NCBI RefSeq assembly: GCF_000758305.1
Contig: NZ_CP009458.1
Coordinates: 434,001-498,000, forward strand
Origin: Cedecea neteri
Lineage (GTDB): Bacteria; Pseudomonadota; Gammaproteobacteria; Enterobacterales; Enterobacteriaceae
Direction of reading: 5' to 3'
Length of the DNA stretch: 64,000 nt
Shown: positions 16,734-24,278 of the stretch, piece by piece
How the letters are laid out: each line of letters begins with the position of its first letter
How positions within the stretch are numbered: the first letter of the stretch is position 1
Program-made: the position numbers and the translations under genes
The notes under the pieces: generated by a model
Told to the model about the DNA's origin: nothing
Databases searched by the model: none
What the model saw: only the letters and a program-made list of their open reading frames with translations

Positions 16734-18239
16734 TTAGCCCAGCGTCGGCATTGAGAATGCAGATCCTTGCTGATGGCTGGTTTCCGGCCAGCGAGCGGTG
16801 ACGGTTTTCATCCGCGTGTAGAAACGCACGCCGTCGCTGCCGTGCACGTTCAGCGGCCCGAAGATAGAACGCTTCCAGCCGCCAAAGCTGTGGAAAGCCA
16901 TCGGCACCGGGATAGGCACGTTTACCCCAACCATCCCCACCAGGACTTCTTCAGTAAAACGCCTGGCCGTGCCGCCGTCACGGGTAAAAATCGCCGTGCC
17001 GTTGCCGTATTCGTGTTTGTTGATCAGATCCAACGCGCTAGCGTAATCCGGCACACGCACCACGCTCAGTACCGGGCCGAAGATCTCTTCTTTATAAATG
17101 GTCATCTCAGGCGTGACATGATCAAACAGCGTTGGGCCAACAAAATAGCCGCCTTCGTGGCCTGCCAGCCTGAGGCCACGGCCGTCCACGCGCAGCGTCG
17201 CGCCCTGCTGCTCTCCGCTATCAATATAGCCCAGCACTTTGGCCCGGTGCGGCGCGGAAATGAGCGGCCCCATTTCGTTTTCCGGCTCCTGCCCAAGGCC
17301 CGGCCCCACGCGCAGTGTAGCAAGCTGTTTTTCCAGCCCAGCGCACAGCGCATCTGCAGTTTCATCCCCCACGGCGACCACTACCGAAAGCGCCATGCAG
17401 CGTTCCCCGGCGGCGCCAAAAGCCGCCCCCATAATGGCGTTGGTCGCCATATCCAGATCGGCATCCGGCATCAAAATGCAGTGGTTTTTCGCTCCGCCCA
17501 GCGCCTGGCAGCGCTTACCGTGGGCAGAAGCGGTCTGGTAAATGTATTCGGCAATCGGCGTCGAGCCGACAAAGCTGACGGCCTGAACTCTCGGGTCGGT
17601 CAGCAGTACGTCCACGGCTTCTTTATCGCCCTGCACTACGTTAAACACGCCGTCCGGCAGCCCGGCTTCCTTCAGCAACTGAGCCAGCCGCAGCGACAGC
17701 GACGGATCTTTTTCCGACGGCTTGAGCACGAAGGTATTCCCGGTTGCCAGCGCGATGGGGAACATCCACATTGGCACCATCGCCGGGAAGTTAAACGGCG
17801 TGATCCCCGCGCAAACGCCAAGCGGCTGCATCAGAGAATGGCTGTCCACGCCCGTTCCTACGTTGGCCGAATGCTCACCTTTTTGCAGATGCGGAATACC
17901 GCAGGCGAACTCTACTACTTCAAGGCCACGGGTCAGCTCGCCCACCGCGTCAGAATAAACCTTGCCGTGCTCTTCGCTGATGAGCTTCGCCAGGCCGTCC
18001 ATGTGTTCCTCAAGCAGAGTTTTAAAGCGGAACATCACGCGGGCGCGCTTGAGCGGAGACTGGCGAGCCCAGCCTGGAAACGCCTGCTGGGCCGCGGCAA
18101 TGGCCTGCTCCGTCTGCCTGGCCGTGCTCATGGCGACCTGGCGGATCTGCGCGCCGGTCGCCGGGTTAAAGATCGCCTGTACCCGCTGGCCTTCGCCCGC
18201 GACGCATTCACCGTGGATAAAATTCGCTACCGTCTCCAT
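16734..18239 (-). CDS. iolA: Methylmalonate-semialdehyde dehydrogenase (acylating)
   Basis: A 501-residue CoA-acylating aldehyde dehydrogenase that converts malonic or methylmalonic semialdehyde to acetyl- or propionyl-CoA, the last step of inositol breakdown. The nucleophile is Cys281 in GAAGERCMAL, and TPFNFPAMVPMWM is the family pattern. The reading frame is open to 18299, but I chose the ATG at 18239: AGAGG stands six bases upstream and the product METVANFIHGE has the family's N-terminus. It is divergent from iolR, with candidate operator motifs between. Confidence 0.94.
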   Translation of the reverse strand: METVANFIHGECVAGEGQRVQAIFNPATGAQIRQVAMSTARQTEQAIAAAQQAFPGWARQSPLKRARVMFRFKTLLEEHMDGLAKLISEEHGKVYSDAVGELTRGLEVVEFACGIPHLQKGEHSANVGTGVDSHSLMQPLGVCAGITPFNFPAMVPMWMFPIALATGNTFVLKPSEKDPSLSLRLAQLLKEAGLPDGVFNVVQGDKEAVDVLLTDPRVQAVSFVGSTPIAEYIYQTASAHGKRCQALGGAKNHCILMPDADLDMATNAIMGAAFGAAGERCMALSVVVAVGDETADALCAGLEKQLATLRVGPGLGQEPENEMGPLISAPHRAKVLGYIDSGEQQGATLRVDGRGLRLAGHEGGYFVGPTLFDHVTPEMTIYKEEIFGPVLSVVRVPDYASALDLINKHEYGNGTAIFTRDGGTARRFTEEVLVGMVGVNVPIPVPMAFHSFGGWKRSIFGPLNVHGSDGVRFYTRMKTVTARWPETSHQQGSAFSMPTLG

Positions 18240-18281
18240 CTCTGGCCTCTTGCTGTTAGGGTTGTCTCCCGAACACTGTAT

Positions 18282-18439
18282 ATGAAACAAACATTCCATT
18301 TTAAGTTGAAATAAAATAAATGTTGATTATTGTGATCAACACTTCGTTTTTATGTTAACCAGCAGAATGAGGTGCAAAGACTGAGACTTCGGCGGCGTTT
18401 CAGCCCCCGCCAGTTTTGGTGCATCTGTTTCATTTTTGC
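18282..18439. promoter_or_regulatory. iolA-iolR divergent control region
   Basis: ATGAAACAAACATTCC (18282-18297), TGAAATAAAATAAATGTT (18307-18324) and GTTTCATTTTTGC (18427-18439) lie between the divergent iolA and iolR starts. Each has a close relative upstream of iolG. They are candidate IolR operators that would give repression of both iol units and autoregulation. No footprint can be inferred from sequence alone. Confidence 0.55.
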
Positions 18440-18488
18440 CGGGACTACGCTTAAATACGTTTCAGCGAATACTTTTGAGGATGGCAAA

Positions 18489-19340
18489 TTGACCACGGCG
18501 ACAACCCTGAGCGAACTCCAGCAGCAGATCCGCGACCGCTATGACAGCCTGAGCAAAAGGCTGCAGCAGGTTTCCCGTTACGTGCTGGATAACACCAATA
18601 GCGTGGCATTTGATACCGTGGCCGCCATTGCCGAGCGGGCAGAGGTGCCGCCTTCTACGCTTATCCGCTTTGCCAATGCCTTTGATTTCAGCGGGTTCAA
18701 CGAAATGAAACAACTGTTTCGCATGAATCTGGTGGAAGAGACGGCCAGCTATACCGATCGAGCCAGGCTGTTCCGCGAGCTGGGCAGAGAAGCCGTGCCG
18801 GAAACGCCGCTGGATATTTTGCAGGAGTTTGCCCGCTCAAATGCTCAGGCCCTGCAGCAGCTGGCCGCCCGTACCGAACCGGAAATGCTGCAGCGTGCAG
18901 TGGAATTGCTTGCCGAAGCAGACACGATCTACGTTGTCGGCCTGCGTCGCTCCTTTAGCGTGGCGGCCTATCTGACCTATGCCCTGAGCCACCTGGATTG
19001 CCGTGCCGTGTTGCTGGACGGGCTTGGTGGCATGCTGCGCGAGCAGGTCAACCGGGTGAAAGCGAAAGATATTGTGGTGTCGATAAGCTTCTCCCCGTAT
19101 GCCGAAGAGACACTGATGGTCAGCGAAATTGCCGCCCAGGCGGGGGCTCGCCAGATAGTGATCACCGACAGCCAGATTAGCCCGTTCGCCACGTTTAGCG
19201 ATCTCTGTTTTGTGGTGAAAGAGGCGCAGGTAGACGCTTTCCGTTCGCAGTCCGCCACGCTTTGCCTGGTGCAGTCGCTGATGGTGGCGCTCGCGTATTA
19301 CCAGGGCACGCCGCACAGCGCGCTGTCGCCGGAGGCCTGA
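18489..19340 (+). CDS. iolR: RpiR-family inositol regulator IolR
   Basis: A 283-residue RpiR-type regulator. It has an N-terminal helix-turn-helix (IAERAEVPPSTLIRFANAF, about residues 46-64) and a C-terminal SIS sugar-phosphate-binding domain (about 120-270; DTIYVVGLRRSFSVAAYL). The frame is open from 18372, but I chose the TTG at 18489. GAGG lies eight bases upstream, the RpiR homology begins there, and the length then fits the family. In related enterics IolR represses the iol genes until an inositol catabolite is bound. Its divergent position next to iolA fits. Confidence 0.88.
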   Translation: MTTATTLSELQQQIRDRYDSLSKRLQQVSRYVLDNTNSVAFDTVAAIAERAEVPPSTLIRFANAFDFSGFNEMKQLFRMNLVEETASYTDRARLFRELGREAVPETPLDILQEFARSNAQALQQLAARTEPEMLQRAVELLAEADTIYVVGLRRSFSVAAYLTYALSHLDCRAVLLDGLGGMLREQVNRVKAKDIVVSISFSPYAEETLMVSEIAAQAGARQIVITDSQISPFATFSDLCFVVKEAQVDAFRSQSATLCLVQSLMVALAYYQGTPHSALSPEA

Positions 19341-19419
19341 TTTTCGGATTGCCGAATGTCTCCGCAGGGTTAAGATGGAAACAACGTTTCAAAAATAACT
19401 CTTACCCTAAGGAGACACC

Positions 19420-20460
19420 ATGCCCTACGAAGCCAGCCCGTCGCGTTATCAATCCATGCAGTATCGCTTCTGCGGTCAGAGTGGCCTGCAGCTGCCCGCG
19501 CTTTCTCTCGGTTTGTGGCACAGTTTTGGCGGCGTAAGCCCGCTGGAGTCCCAGCGCGATCTGCTGCGCACCGCGTTCGATCTTGGCATTACGCATTTCG
19601 ATCTGGCGAATAACTACGGGCCGCCTCCGGGCTCGGCGGAAGAAAACTTTGGTCGCCTGCTGAAGCAGGATTTTAGCGGCTATCGCGATGAGCTGATTAT
19701 TGCCACCAAAGCGGGATATGACATGTGGCCAGGCCCTTATGGTTCCGGTGGCTCACGTAAGTACCTGCTGGCGAGTTTGGATCAGAGCCTGAAGCGTATG
19801 GGACTGGAGTACGTCGATATCTTCTATTCCCACCGCGTGGATGAGAGAACGCCGATGGAAGAAACGGCCAGTGCACTGGCACATGCGGTACAAAGCGGCA
19901 AAGCGCTTTATGTCGGGATCTCCTCTTACTCCTCCGAAAGAACACAGAAAATGGCCGATCTGCTGCGAGAATGGAAAATTCCGCTGCTTATCCACCAACC
20001 CTCCTACAACCTGTTAAACCGCTGGGTCGATAAAAGCGGCCTGCTGGACACGCTGCAGCGCAACGGCAGCGGCTGCATCGCCTTTACCCCGTTAGCCCAG
20101 GGCCTGCTGACCGGTAAATACCTGAACGGCATCCCGGAAGGTTCAAGGATGCAGGTGGAAGGCAATAAAATTCGCGGACTGAATGAAAAGATGCTGACCG
20201 AGGCTAATCTCAGCAGCCTGCGCTTGCTCAACGAGATGGCGCTGGAGCGCGGCCAGACGATGGCACAGATGGCGCTGAGCTGGCTGCTGAAAGATGAACG
20301 CGTCACCTCAGTGTTGATCGGTGCCAGCCGGGCAGAACAGCTAAAAGAGAATGTGAAAGCGCTGGAGAATCTCAACTTTACGGCAGAGGAGCTCGAGCGA
20401 ATTGACCGCCACGTCGCCGATGGCGAGCTAAATCTGTGGCAGGCATCGTCCGACAAATAA
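19420..20460 (+). CDS. gpr: L-glyceraldehyde 3-phosphate reductase (aldo/keto reductase YghZ)
   Basis: A 346-residue aldo/keto reductase, colinear with E. coli YghZ/Gpr. Catalytic Asp and Tyr lie in FDLANNYGPPPGS, Lys in IIATKAGYDMWPGP and His in DIFYSHRVDE. The NADPH-binding C-terminal IGASRAEQLKENV is present. It reduces L-glyceraldehyde 3-phosphate and methylglyoxal. AAGGAG precedes the ATG. It faces yqhA, with a shared terminator between them. Confidence 0.95.
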   Translation: MPYEASPSRYQSMQYRFCGQSGLQLPALSLGLWHSFGGVSPLESQRDLLRTAFDLGITHFDLANNYGPPPGSAEENFGRLLKQDFSGYRDELIIATKAGYDMWPGPYGSGGSRKYLLASLDQSLKRMGLEYVDIFYSHRVDERTPMEETASALAHAVQSGKALYVGISSYSSERTQKMADLLREWKIPLLIHQPSYNLLNRWVDKSGLLDTLQRNGSGCIAFTPLAQGLLTGKYLNGIPEGSRMQVEGNKIRGLNEKMLTEANLSSLRLLNEMALERGQTMAQMALSWLLKDERVTSVLIGASRAEQLKENVKALENLNFTAEELERIDRHVADGELNLWQASSDK

Positions 20461-20466
20461 AAGCAA

Positions 20467-20489
20467 AAGCCCCTGTTTAACAGGGGCTT
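20467..20489. terminator. Bidirectional terminator between gpr and yqhA
   Basis: A perfect 9-bp stem (AAGCCCCTG / CAGGGGCTT) with a 5-nt loop lies between two convergent genes, flanked by A-rich and T/A-rich sequence on the two sides. Confidence 0.8.
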
Positions 20490-20494
20490 AATAT

Positions 20495-20992
20495 TTAATA
20501 CTTGGCGCTGCGGGAGAGCTTGTCGAGATAACCCATCACAAACGCCGACAGCACAAACGTCAGGTGAATGATCACATACCACATCAGTTTGTTGTCCGGC
20601 ACGTTTTTAGCGTCCATAAAAATACGCAGCAGATGGATGGACGAGATCGCTACTATCGATGCCGCAACTTTATTTTTCAGCGAACCGGAGTCCATTTTCC
20701 CCAGCCAGCTCAGTTTCTCTTTGCCTTCGTAAATATCCAGCGTCGAGACAAAGTTCTCATAGCCAGAAAACATCACCATCACCAACAGGCCGCCAACCAG
20801 CGCCATATCCACCAGCGAAAGCAGCGTCAGAATTAAATCAGCTTCCGCAATCGAGAAGATATTCGGGAGAACGTGAATGATCTCCTGGAAAAACTTCACC
20901 GTCAGCGCAAGCAGGGCCAGAGATAACCCGAAGTAAACCGGAGCCAGAAGCCAGCGCGAGGCGTACATCGCATTCTCAATAAAACGTTCCAT
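20495..20992 (-). CDS. yqhA: UPF0114 inner membrane protein YqhA
   Basis: A 165-residue membrane protein, near-identical in layout to E. coli YqhA, with about four hydrophobic segments (about 12-33, 55-77, 105-122, 136-155). The function of UPF0114 is not established. The start has ACAGGACATT before the ATG. It is a backbone gene in the expected position beside gpr. Confidence 0.92.
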   Translation of the reverse strand: MERFIENAMYASRWLLAPVYFGLSLALLALTVKFFQEIIHVLPNIFSIAEADLILTLLSLVDMALVGGLLVMVMFSGYENFVSTLDIYEGKEKLSWLGKMDSGSLKNKVAASIVAISSIHLLRIFMDAKNVPDNKLMWYVIIHLTFVLSAFVMGYLDKLSRSAKY

Positions 20993-21069
20993 AATGTCCT
21001 GTCTGGGAATATCAAAAGGGCGTCATTATAGCGAATTCCAGTGTTTAAGAGTGACCTGCATTGCAGGCC

Positions 21070-21573
21070 TTAAACACTTTTCAGGTCGATATCAGGGCGC
21101 TGGTACTGCGGCCACACCAGCGCCACCAGCTCCGGGTAAGCTTCCCGGCTAAACTCGTTAAAACACTGACGCAAGTTCAGTACTTCAATATCCGACAATG
21201 GCACCTGCTCACCTTCGGCACAGCGTTTTTTAATGTTGTCATAATATTTATATACCGCCGAATTTAAATCACTGCAGCGGCGCTGGGCGCTAAATAAAAC
21301 CGGCTGAGACGTCAGCTCATCAATACGCATTTTTTTAATGGTGGCGTGAGTGAAGTCGATATACTCACTGTTAATACGCCAATAATAGCTGGGTGTAATT
21401 TTAGACATCAGCATGCCAAAATAATCTTCCCGCTCTTCGCTGGAGGTAATGGGTTGTATCTCACCCGCAGCGCGATTTTTTTTATTATTTGAGGTGCTAA
21501 ATTCTTTGCGCATAACCAGCACGGCGCATAACAAAATCAAAATGGTGACAATAGAATAAAATATGCTGTGCAT
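21070..21573 (-). CDS. Unrecognised single-pass membrane protein
   Basis: A 167-residue protein I do not recognise. Residues about 4-20 are a hydrophobic segment followed by RKE, suggesting a short N-terminal periplasmic end and a cytoplasmic body. Residues 45-167 are soluble, mixed and tyrosine/arginine-rich, with two cysteines (about residues 101 and 118). AGGAG lies six bases before the ATG, which supports translation. It is divergent from the two-gene unit at 21667, with only 93 bp between them. Confidence 0.7.
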   Translation of the reverse strand: MHSIFYSIVTILILLCAVLVMRKEFSTSNNKKNRAAGEIQPITSSEEREDYFGMLMSKITPSYYWRINSEYIDFTHATIKKMRIDELTSQPVLFSAQRRCSDLNSAVYKYYDNIKKRCAEGEQVPLSDIEVLNLRQCFNEFSREAYPELVALVWPQYQRPDIDLKSV

Positions 21574-21666
21574 AAGAAACTCCTGTTTTTTTTATTTTTG
21601 AATTGAGGCATCATATCGCGAATCTCTGAACCTGAATATTGAACCGATATCAAAGGATCACATTCG

Positions 21667-22068
21667 ATGCTGCCTGAACACTTCTTACCACGGCGCTATC
21701 CCGCTGTTGCACCGTCAACGCTCCCCGCAGAAGCTGAAAATAGTACCACGCCGGAAGTCGTTCAGGATAAGATTTTAACGCTGGAAAAAAACATCCTGAG
21801 CGGCAGTCATTATGCCGGGCAGGCCAAAAACCGCCTGCTTGAAGAAACCGATCGTCATATTAAAGAGAGGCTGCTGTGTGCCGTTCGGATAGAGGCGTTA
21901 CACGCCCTGATTGGCGAACTGGTTGAAAAAGAACTTATTAGTGCAGCCGATTTGCAGATGCTTATCGAAGACAAAACCGCCTGGGTGAGTAGCAAGGAAC
22001 AGGAAATTTGGGTTAATCAAATGACCCAAGAAAGACCCTGGCCATTATGCTATTCAATTGAGGAGTAG
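21667..22068 (+). CDS. Unrecognised soluble helical protein
   Basis: A 133-residue protein I do not recognise. It is predicted to be soluble, charged and largely helical between residues 30 and 115, with a proline-rich N-terminus. AAAGGA precedes the ATG. The next gene starts 4 bp after its stop, so the two form an operon. No signal peptide or catalytic motif is visible. Confidence 0.65.
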   Translation: MLPEHFLPRRYPAVAPSTLPAEAENSTTPEVVQDKILTLEKNILSGSHYAGQAKNRLLEETDRHIKERLLCAVRIEALHALIGELVEKELISAADLQMLIEDKTAWVSSKEQEIWVNQMTQERPWPLCYSIEE

Positions 22069-22072
22069 TGCT

Positions 22073-22456
22073 ATGGCAGAACCTATAAAAAAACAGCCAG
22101 TGTTAATTAGCGCCGATGAAAATAAAGACCATGAATTTACGTTAAGTAAAAATATAGCGATTCTGGTTCGCCTTAAAAATGAAAATATCACCCGCAATAC
22201 ACAGGAAGTCACGGATATTACTTCGGCGCTTATCGACCTGAAGTGGATGAACCGCCGTGAAATCTTCCCGTGGCGTGCCAAAGAAGAGGTGTATGGGGCG
22301 GTACTGGAAGAGATCCTTAGCCATCATCCAAAACTTAAAGAGCAGATTATTAAGCGGCTGGAAGGGCATTATCAGCGCCTGAAAGAGCAGGAAGCGCAGA
22401 CGCTGTCGATGACCCGTGGTCTGGCTGAGAAGACGTGGAAGAGTTCGACGCTGTGA
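22073..22456 (+). CDS. Unrecognised soluble helical protein, partner of the preceding gene
   Basis: A 127-residue protein of unknown function. I chose the ATG at 22073 because GAGGAG lies seven bases upstream; the frame is open 15 bp further. The N-terminal half (about 20-60) looks like mixed alpha/beta and the C-terminal half (about 65-127) is basic and helical (PKLKEQIIKRLEGHYQRLKEQE). It is probably co-translated with the gene before it. A GC-rich tandem repeat follows about 70 bp downstream. Confidence 0.65.
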   Translation: MAEPIKKQPVLISADENKDHEFTLSKNIAILVRLKNENITRNTQEVTDITSALIDLKWMNRREIFPWRAKEEVYGAVLEEILSHHPKLKEQIIKRLEGHYQRLKEQEAQTLSMTRGLAEKTWKSSTL

Positions 22457-22855
22457 TTTAATCCCTGGCAGTGCAAATGCTCTTTGCTGTGCTGGGTGAA
22501 TGTTCCGTTCACTCGTAGATCTGTTTCCCCTCACCCCGGCCCTCTCCCCAAAGGGGCGAGGGAGTAAACAGGTGCGGGAACGGCCCTCTCCCCAAAGGGG
22601 CGAGGGAAGAAACAGGTACAGGAACGGCCCTCTCCCCAAAGGGGCGAGGGAGTAAACAGGTACAGGGACGGCCCTCTCCCCAAGGGGGCGAGGGAGGAAA
22701 CAGGTACAGGGACGGCCCTCTCCCCAAAGGTGCGAGGGAGGAAACAGGTACAGGGACGGCCCTCTCCCCAAGGGGGAGAGGGAGAAAGCAGGTGTGGGGA
22801 ACATGGTTTATTCCCTCTCCCTCTGGGAGAGGGTTAGGGTGAGGGTCACTACCGC
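22457..22855. other. Intergenic region occupied by repeat element 2
   Basis: This 399-bp gap holds about 70 bp of ordinary sequence after the 22073 gene, then the GC-rich repeat element 22528-22845 up to the exbD stop. I see no gene. The long open frames crossing it are made by the repeats. Confidence 0.7.
22528..22845 (-). repeat. Palindromic GC-rich repeat element, copy 2 (six 44-bp tandem units)
   Basis: The element is bounded by CCCTCACCC (22528-22536) and GGGTGAGGG (22837-22845). Inside, CGGCCCTCTCCCC starts at 22537, 22581, 22625, 22669, 22713 and 22757: six units with an exact 44-bp period. Each has a CCTCTCCCC...GGGGCGAGG palindrome and a purine-rich linker of the AAACAGGTACAGGGA type. 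There are no unique spacers, so it is a tandem array rather than a CRISPR. It begins 10 bp after the exbD stop and may act as an RNA 3' structure for exbBD. Confidence 0.9.
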
Positions 22856-23281
22856 TTACTTCGCTTTCGTGACTTCCTGGCCGACCAGGCCAATCTTCAG
22901 ATACCCTGCCTGGTGCAGCGTATCCATCACGTCCATCAGCGTTTCGTAGTCCACCGTTTTGTCCGCACGGAAGAAAATGGTGGTGTCTTTTTTCCCTTCG
23001 GTCGCGGCAATCAGCGCGTTGACCATCGACTCTTTGGTTATCGGGTCATTACCGATAAACATCGAATGATCGGCTTTTACCGACAGGTAAACCGGCTTCT
23101 CAGGGCGTGGCTGTGGTTCACTGCTGGAGGCCGGAAGGTTAACCTTCACGTCCACCGTTGCCAGCGGCGCCGCCACCATGAAGATGATCAGCAGCACCAA
23201 CATAACGTCGATAAACGGCGTAACGTTGATTTCGTGCATTTCACCATTGTCATCGAGGTTTTCGTTCAGACGCATTGCCAT
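22856..23281 (-). CDS. exbD: TonB-system transport protein ExbD
   Basis: A 141-residue protein, the E. coli length. It has a short cytoplasmic N-terminus, one transmembrane helix (about 23-43) carrying the essential Asp of NVTPFIDVMLVLL (residue 25), and a periplasmic domain. With ExbB it forms the proton-driven motor that energises TonB for siderophore and cobalamin uptake. It follows exbB by 6 bp. Confidence 0.97.
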   Translation of the reverse strand: MAMRLNENLDDNGEMHEINVTPFIDVMLVLLIIFMVAAPLATVDVKVNLPASSSEPQPRPEKPVYLSVKADHSMFIGNDPITKESMVNALIAATEGKKDTTIFFRADKTVDYETLMDVMDTLHQAGYLKIGLVGQEVTKAK

Positions 23282-23287
23282 GGGGCA

Positions 23288-24022
23288 TTAACCTACTCGC
23301 AGTTGCTGGGTATTACGCACCGGACGCGGCTGAGCGGTACCATCCAGATCCAGATCGCGGCTTTGCAGCAGCAGAACCTGAGCGGCAACGTCGCTGAGGG
23401 TCGCTTTGTAGCTGCCGATCATACGCGCGAAGATGTTATAGATGACGACCGCCGGGATAGCAGCGACCAGGCCGATGGCCGTCGCCAGCAACGCCTCTGC
23501 GATGCCCGGGGCAACTACCGCCAGGTTAGTGGTCTGAGACTGGGCAATACCGATAAAGCTGTTCATGATGCCCCAAACGGTACCGAACAGGCCGACGAAC
23601 GGCGAAATCGCACCAATGGTGGCAAGGAAACCGTTGCCGCGCCCCATGTGACGCCCAACGGCGGCCACGCGGCGCTCAAGGCGGAAACCGGTACGATCTT
23701 TAATGCCTTCGTTATCTTCCACGCCGGCTGAAAGTTCCAGTTCATTCTGGGCTTCGTTGATTAACAGCGTGCTCAGGCTTTTACTGTCAAACGCTTCGGC
23801 CGCGCTGCTCGCTTCATTGAGGGAGCGCACGTTAGCCAGCAGCTGCTGCTCTCGCTTGAGGCGACGTTTCTGGGTAATCAGCTCCACACTCTTACTGAAA
23901 AAGATGGCCCAGGTGACAACTGAGGCCAGAATCAGGCCAATCATCACGATCTTCACTACGATGTCAGCATGTTGATACATGCCCCAAACGGACAGATCCG
24001 TCTGCATCAGATTACTCGTCAC
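23288..24022 (-). CDS. exbB: TonB-system motor protein ExbB
   Basis: A 244-residue MotA/TolQ/ExbB proton channel protein. Three transmembrane helices are visible (about 16-39, 130-155, 163-192), with GAISPFVGLFGTVWGIMNSF and GIAEALLATAIGL as family motifs. The start is the GTG at 24022 (VTSNLMQTD), as in E. coli, with GGAG upstream. A Fur-box-like site lies 63 bp upstream, consistent with iron repression. Confidence 0.96.
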   Translation of the reverse strand: MTSNLMQTDLSVWGMYQHADIVVKIVMIGLILASVVTWAIFFSKSVELITQKRRLKREQQLLANVRSLNEASSAAEAFDSKSLSTLLINEAQNELELSAGVEDNEGIKDRTGFRLERRVAAVGRHMGRGNGFLATIGAISPFVGLFGTVWGIMNSFIGIAQSQTTNLAVVAPGIAEALLATAIGLVAAIPAVVIYNIFARMIGSYKATLSDVAAQVLLLQSRDLDLDGTAQPRPVRNTQQLRVG

Positions 24023-24084
24023 GTCTTACGCTCCAGCGAGAAATAAATGTCAAAACTGAGACTAATATATCAAAAAACTATCGA

Positions 24085-24103
24085 ATTGATAGTCGTTCTC
24101 ATT
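24085..24103 (-). promoter_or_regulatory. Fur box upstream of exbBD
   Basis: Read on the minus strand, the site is AATGAGAACGACTATCAAT. It contains the 7-1-7 pattern TGAGAAC-G-ACTATCA, close to the Fur consensus TGATAAT-N-ATTATCA. Its position 63-81 bp before exbB fits Fur control of this operon. Confidence 0.65.
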
Positions 24104-24238
24104 AGTATTTACAGACTGCCGGAAATTATTGAAGCATTCCTTGCGCTTACGCAGGAAAAGCGCCCACCTGGTGAAATGATGGCTTTTTTCGCCAACCTGA
24201 AAAAACGCCATGATGCCCTTTGCGCATTTTGTGTTAAT

Positions 24239-24270
24239 TTACGTCCAGACATCCAGATGGTTAGACGGGG
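24239..24270 (+). promoter_or_regulatory. MetJ-type Met boxes upstream of metC
   Basis: Four consecutive octamers (TTACGTCC, AGACATCC, AGATGGTT, AGACGGGG) end 8 bp before the metC start. They match the AGACGTCT Met-box consensus at 5-6 of 8 positions each, in the head-to-tail phasing MetJ uses. MetJ repression of metC is known in E. coli. Confidence 0.5.
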
Positions 24271-24278
24271 AAGTGTAA

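Noticed and set aside
16767..18314. 515-residue open frame antisense to iolA
   Set aside because: It mirrors a GC-rich real gene, has no family resemblance and no ribosome binding site. Similar long shadows lie opposite the ABC ATPase gene (11126-12412), yqhD (27417-28706), ygiQ (34999-36207) and parC (39572-40483).
22537..22800. CRISPR-like regular array
   Set aside because: The whole 44-bp period is repeated with no unique spacers, and no cas genes are nearby. It is a tandem repeat inside a palindromic element.
22142..22804. Open frame across the 44-bp array with repeated PLG/GRGP segments
   Set aside because: A 44-bp unit is not a multiple of three, so the periodic peptide comes from frame cycling through repeats rather than a coding repeat.
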